A stretch of DNA of 17,057 bases from JAZKFR01 sp040386295 (lineage in GTDB: Bacteria > Pseudomonadota > Gammaproteobacteria > Burkholderiales > Rhodocyclaceae). The number at the start of each line of letters is the position of its first letter. Within the stretch, counting starts at the first letter, position 1. The position numbers were made by a program, and so were the translations under genes. Location: assembly GCA_040386295.1 (NCBI GenBank), contig JAZKFR010000148.1, positions 1 through 17,057 of the forward strand, written 5' to 3'. Shown piece by piece: positions 15,513 through 17,057 of this stretch. The notes below the pieces were generated by a model. It ran no database searches and had not been told where the DNA came from. It worked only from the letters and a program-made list of their open reading frames with translations.

Positions 15513-16217
15513 TTAAAAAAGGCCAGCACTGATCATGCGGTTCATCAAGATGCCAGCGGGCAACCAAACCACTAAATCGTCAAACTCAGTCGCAGCGGCT
15601 GCGCTAGGAGGATGAAAAACGAAGTCGGTATCGCCGTCCCGGTTCTCGACCTCACCCGGGGCAGTCGGTACTGGGTTAGTGCCGCCGCTGCTATTAGATG
15701 CACCGAAACCGTTTTTGCCGTGAGAAACAATGATGGCAGGTGTTGAATTAGCAAGATTTAGTCCGCAACCCGTGTCAGCAGAGCACACCGCCAACGGGGA
15801 GTCCGGGGTCGCCAAAGTAAATCCTGCGACACTGTTCGCGTAATTTAAGTCGACACGGTAACGAAAACGATTGCCCCAAGCGTCTTCCTGGCCAAGCCCC
15901 AAAGTGGCCCAAGGAATACCTCCCTCTGGCTGAACGCACACGCCCGTCGCGACGACCCTATTCTCGAGCCCGTCGTCGTCGGTATCGGGGCAGGGCAAAT
16001 AAGGCTTCTGGTCATTGGCTGGATGACTAGCCGCGAAGCCGATGAGCGCTTCAACGAGGTCGGCCATTTGCTTCTGCGTATCGTTGTAAGCGCGTAGATC
16101 ACGCTGCGCTGACAACGTGATCAGCATGCCGCTAAGCAGAAGTCCGACGATGACCAGCACAATCGCCATTTCGACCAGCGTGAAGCCACGGCCTCGATTC
16201 TGCATAACTAATTTCAT
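15513..16217 (-). CDS. Type IV prepilin-like protein with N-methylation motif
   Basis: A 234-residue protein starting MKLVMQNRGRGFTLVEMAIV. The short basic leader ends in Gly before Phe, with the conserved Glu five residues after the cut and a hydrophobic helix, which is the class III signal cleaved by a prepilin peptidase. It is therefore a type IV pilin or type II secretion pseudopilin. The soluble part has several Cys and short motifs such as YLPCPDTDDDGLENR, GIPWATLGLGQEDAWGNRFRYRVD and FDDLVVWLPAGIL. I have seen this organisation in beta-proteobacterial prepilin-like proteins, but not enough to name it. ATG 16215-16217 overlaps the stop of the upstream gene by 4 bp, which fixes the start although the frame runs further up. 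Confidence 0.85.
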   Translation of the reverse strand: MKLVMQNRGRGFTLVEMAIVLVIVGLLLSGMLITLSAQRDLRAYNDTQKQMADLVEALIGFAASHPANDQKPYLPCPDTDDDGLENRVVATGVCVQPEGGIPWATLGLGQEDAWGNRFRYRVDLNYANSVAGFTLATPDSPLAVCSADTGCGLNLANSTPAIIVSHGKNGFGASNSSGGTNPVPTAPGEVENRDGDTDFVFHPPSAAAATEFDDLVVWLPAGILMNRMISAGLF

Positions 16218-17057
16218 GGCGGAGAGCAGGTGAGATCTAGCGTCATGTTTTGCGTGATGCAAACAAATTTATCATTGCCGACCAGGCTCGAAAATTTTCC
16301 GAAAGTCGACGCATCAACGGGGTCTGCTTGCAGCGCAGTCACATTGACCCCTTCCAAGTAATTGCTCAGATTATTTTTATCGTCCAGAGTAGCGCGTGAC
16401 TGCCCAGACAGGGGGGCGCCAGCGAAGATAACGACCGCGGCAAATGGGCCAGCACCGTCGACGGAAATACAGTCCGCGCCAGACGGTGCGCACTCGCTCC
16501 CCGTACTCGGCGCCTTTGCCTTGAAAGGGGACGAGACGGCATAGAAAAAGTGATCCTTCCACTTATCCCACCAGCCATGCTGGCTAGCCTTGTTATTATC
16601 GATCGGCGTATCACCACCCGAGACCTTCTTCCAAGATGCCGGACAGTGTTCATTCGTGAGCAATCTGCAGCCAGTCCCTGAGCACGGGGTATTGAGCCAG
16701 GAACCCAGAACAAACTGAGTCCCCGGAGGCCCCTGAGCAGAAATATCATCCTGAGTATTCTTAATCGTGAAAGGAACTCGCCCAGCCTGCAAAATGCGTT
16801 GATCTGCAAATTCATCGTTTTTAAAGCGATCGGGCACCGCCGTAGCCAAGGCTAAAGGTGCCGCCCAAGGCAGGCGCTTCTTACCATTAGCATCCGCTTC
16901 AAGGTTCGTGAAATTAACCAGGCAATCAGCAATACTCTGCGCCAGAGCGGGCGTCCCCGTAGGCGGAAACACTGGATCAAAAAGGCTGCTTGCAAAATCT
17001 GCCCTGCGCTCAATGCCGCGCCGCGCATCAAACAGCTCATCGCGCGTAATCCATACC
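16214..17057 (-). CDS. Prepilin-like protein, 5' end outside the window
   Basis: The frame is open to the right edge; the first visible residues are VWITRDELFDARRGIERRAD. About 280 residues are visible, ending FVCITQNMTLDLTCSPP. The protein has scattered Cys and the block FAAVVIFAGAPLSGQSR. There is no signal or membrane segment in the visible part. It overlaps the following prepilin gene by 4 bp (ATGA), so they are co-translated. By association and by a general likeness to Cys-containing pilin-associated proteins I infer an extracellular partner or a second prepilin whose N-terminus lies off the window. Confidence 0.65.
   Translation of the reverse strand, partial: VWITRDELFDARRGIERRADFASSLFDPVFPPTGTPALAQSIADCLVNFTNLEADANGKKRLPWAAPLALATAVPDRFKNDEFADQRILQAGRVPFTIKNTQDDISAQGPPGTQFVLGSWLNTPCSGTGCRLLTNEHCPASWKKVSGGDTPIDNNKASQHGWWDKWKDHFFYAVSSPFKAKAPSTGSECAPSGADCISVDGAGPFAAVVIFAGAPLSGQSRATLDDKNNLSNYLEGVNVTALQADPVDASTFGKFSSLVGNDKFVCITQNMTLDLTCSPP

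Overview
The window looks like a chromosome segment from a beta-proteobacterium of the Burkholderiaceae. This is a judgement from protein resemblance: the ferredoxin-NADP reductase, GlmM, QueA and SelO read like Burkholderia/Ralstonia versions. The mix of slim housekeeping genes, wide non-coding gaps, a type III secretion cluster and an internally repeated effector-like protein would fit a host-associated, perhaps endofungal, member. I could not test that placement. A 10-N run at 3790-3799 shows this is a draft scaffold.

Layout, left to right. (1) 1-1658: a minus-strand 513-residue protein made of about six leucine-rich units of 51-54 residues, possibly a secreted effector. (2) 1878-3545: selO, a protein AMPylase, on plus, followed by a strong hairpin terminator and a short tandem repeat. 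(3) 3717-4230: a minus-strand unknown gene crossing the assembly gap; its reading frame resumes in a different frame beyond the Ns. (4) 4467-6277: a LysR regulator (FinR-like) divergent from fpr, with a palindromic operator candidate sitting on the fpr -35 box. (5) 6429-7796: glmM, peptidoglycan precursor synthesis. (6) 7797-8103: non-coding convergence zone. (7) 8104-11472: a minus-strand type III secretion operon whose order (TPR protein, SctI, SctJ, SctK, SctL) matches the hrpB1-hrpB2-hrcJ-hrpB4-hrpB5 block; the ATPase gene sctN that usually follows is not there. (8) 11717-12868: a sigma-54 activator without a receiver domain, upstream on the same strand. (9) 13030-14100: queA, tRNA queuosine synthesis. 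(10) 14414-14500: tRNA-Leu(CAA). (11) 14599-15363: a SUMT-type uroporphyrinogen-III methyltransferase (siroheme branch). (12) 15513-17057: two overlapping minus-strand genes, the second a clear type IV prepilin-like protein and the first running off the right edge.

Functional links: the inner-membrane ring lipoprotein (SctJ), rod (SctI), sorting-platform parts (SctK, SctL) and a TPR protein are translationally or transcriptionally coupled. The adjacent bacterial enhancer-binding protein is a plausible regulator, as HrpR/HrpS are in Pseudomonas, but I found no sigma-54 promoter in front of the operon. The repeat protein at the left edge and the unknown gene at 3717-4230 are candidates for secreted substrates, by context only. 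FinR-Fpr is a redox-stress pair, and SelO is also linked to redox stress. The remaining genes are housekeeping.
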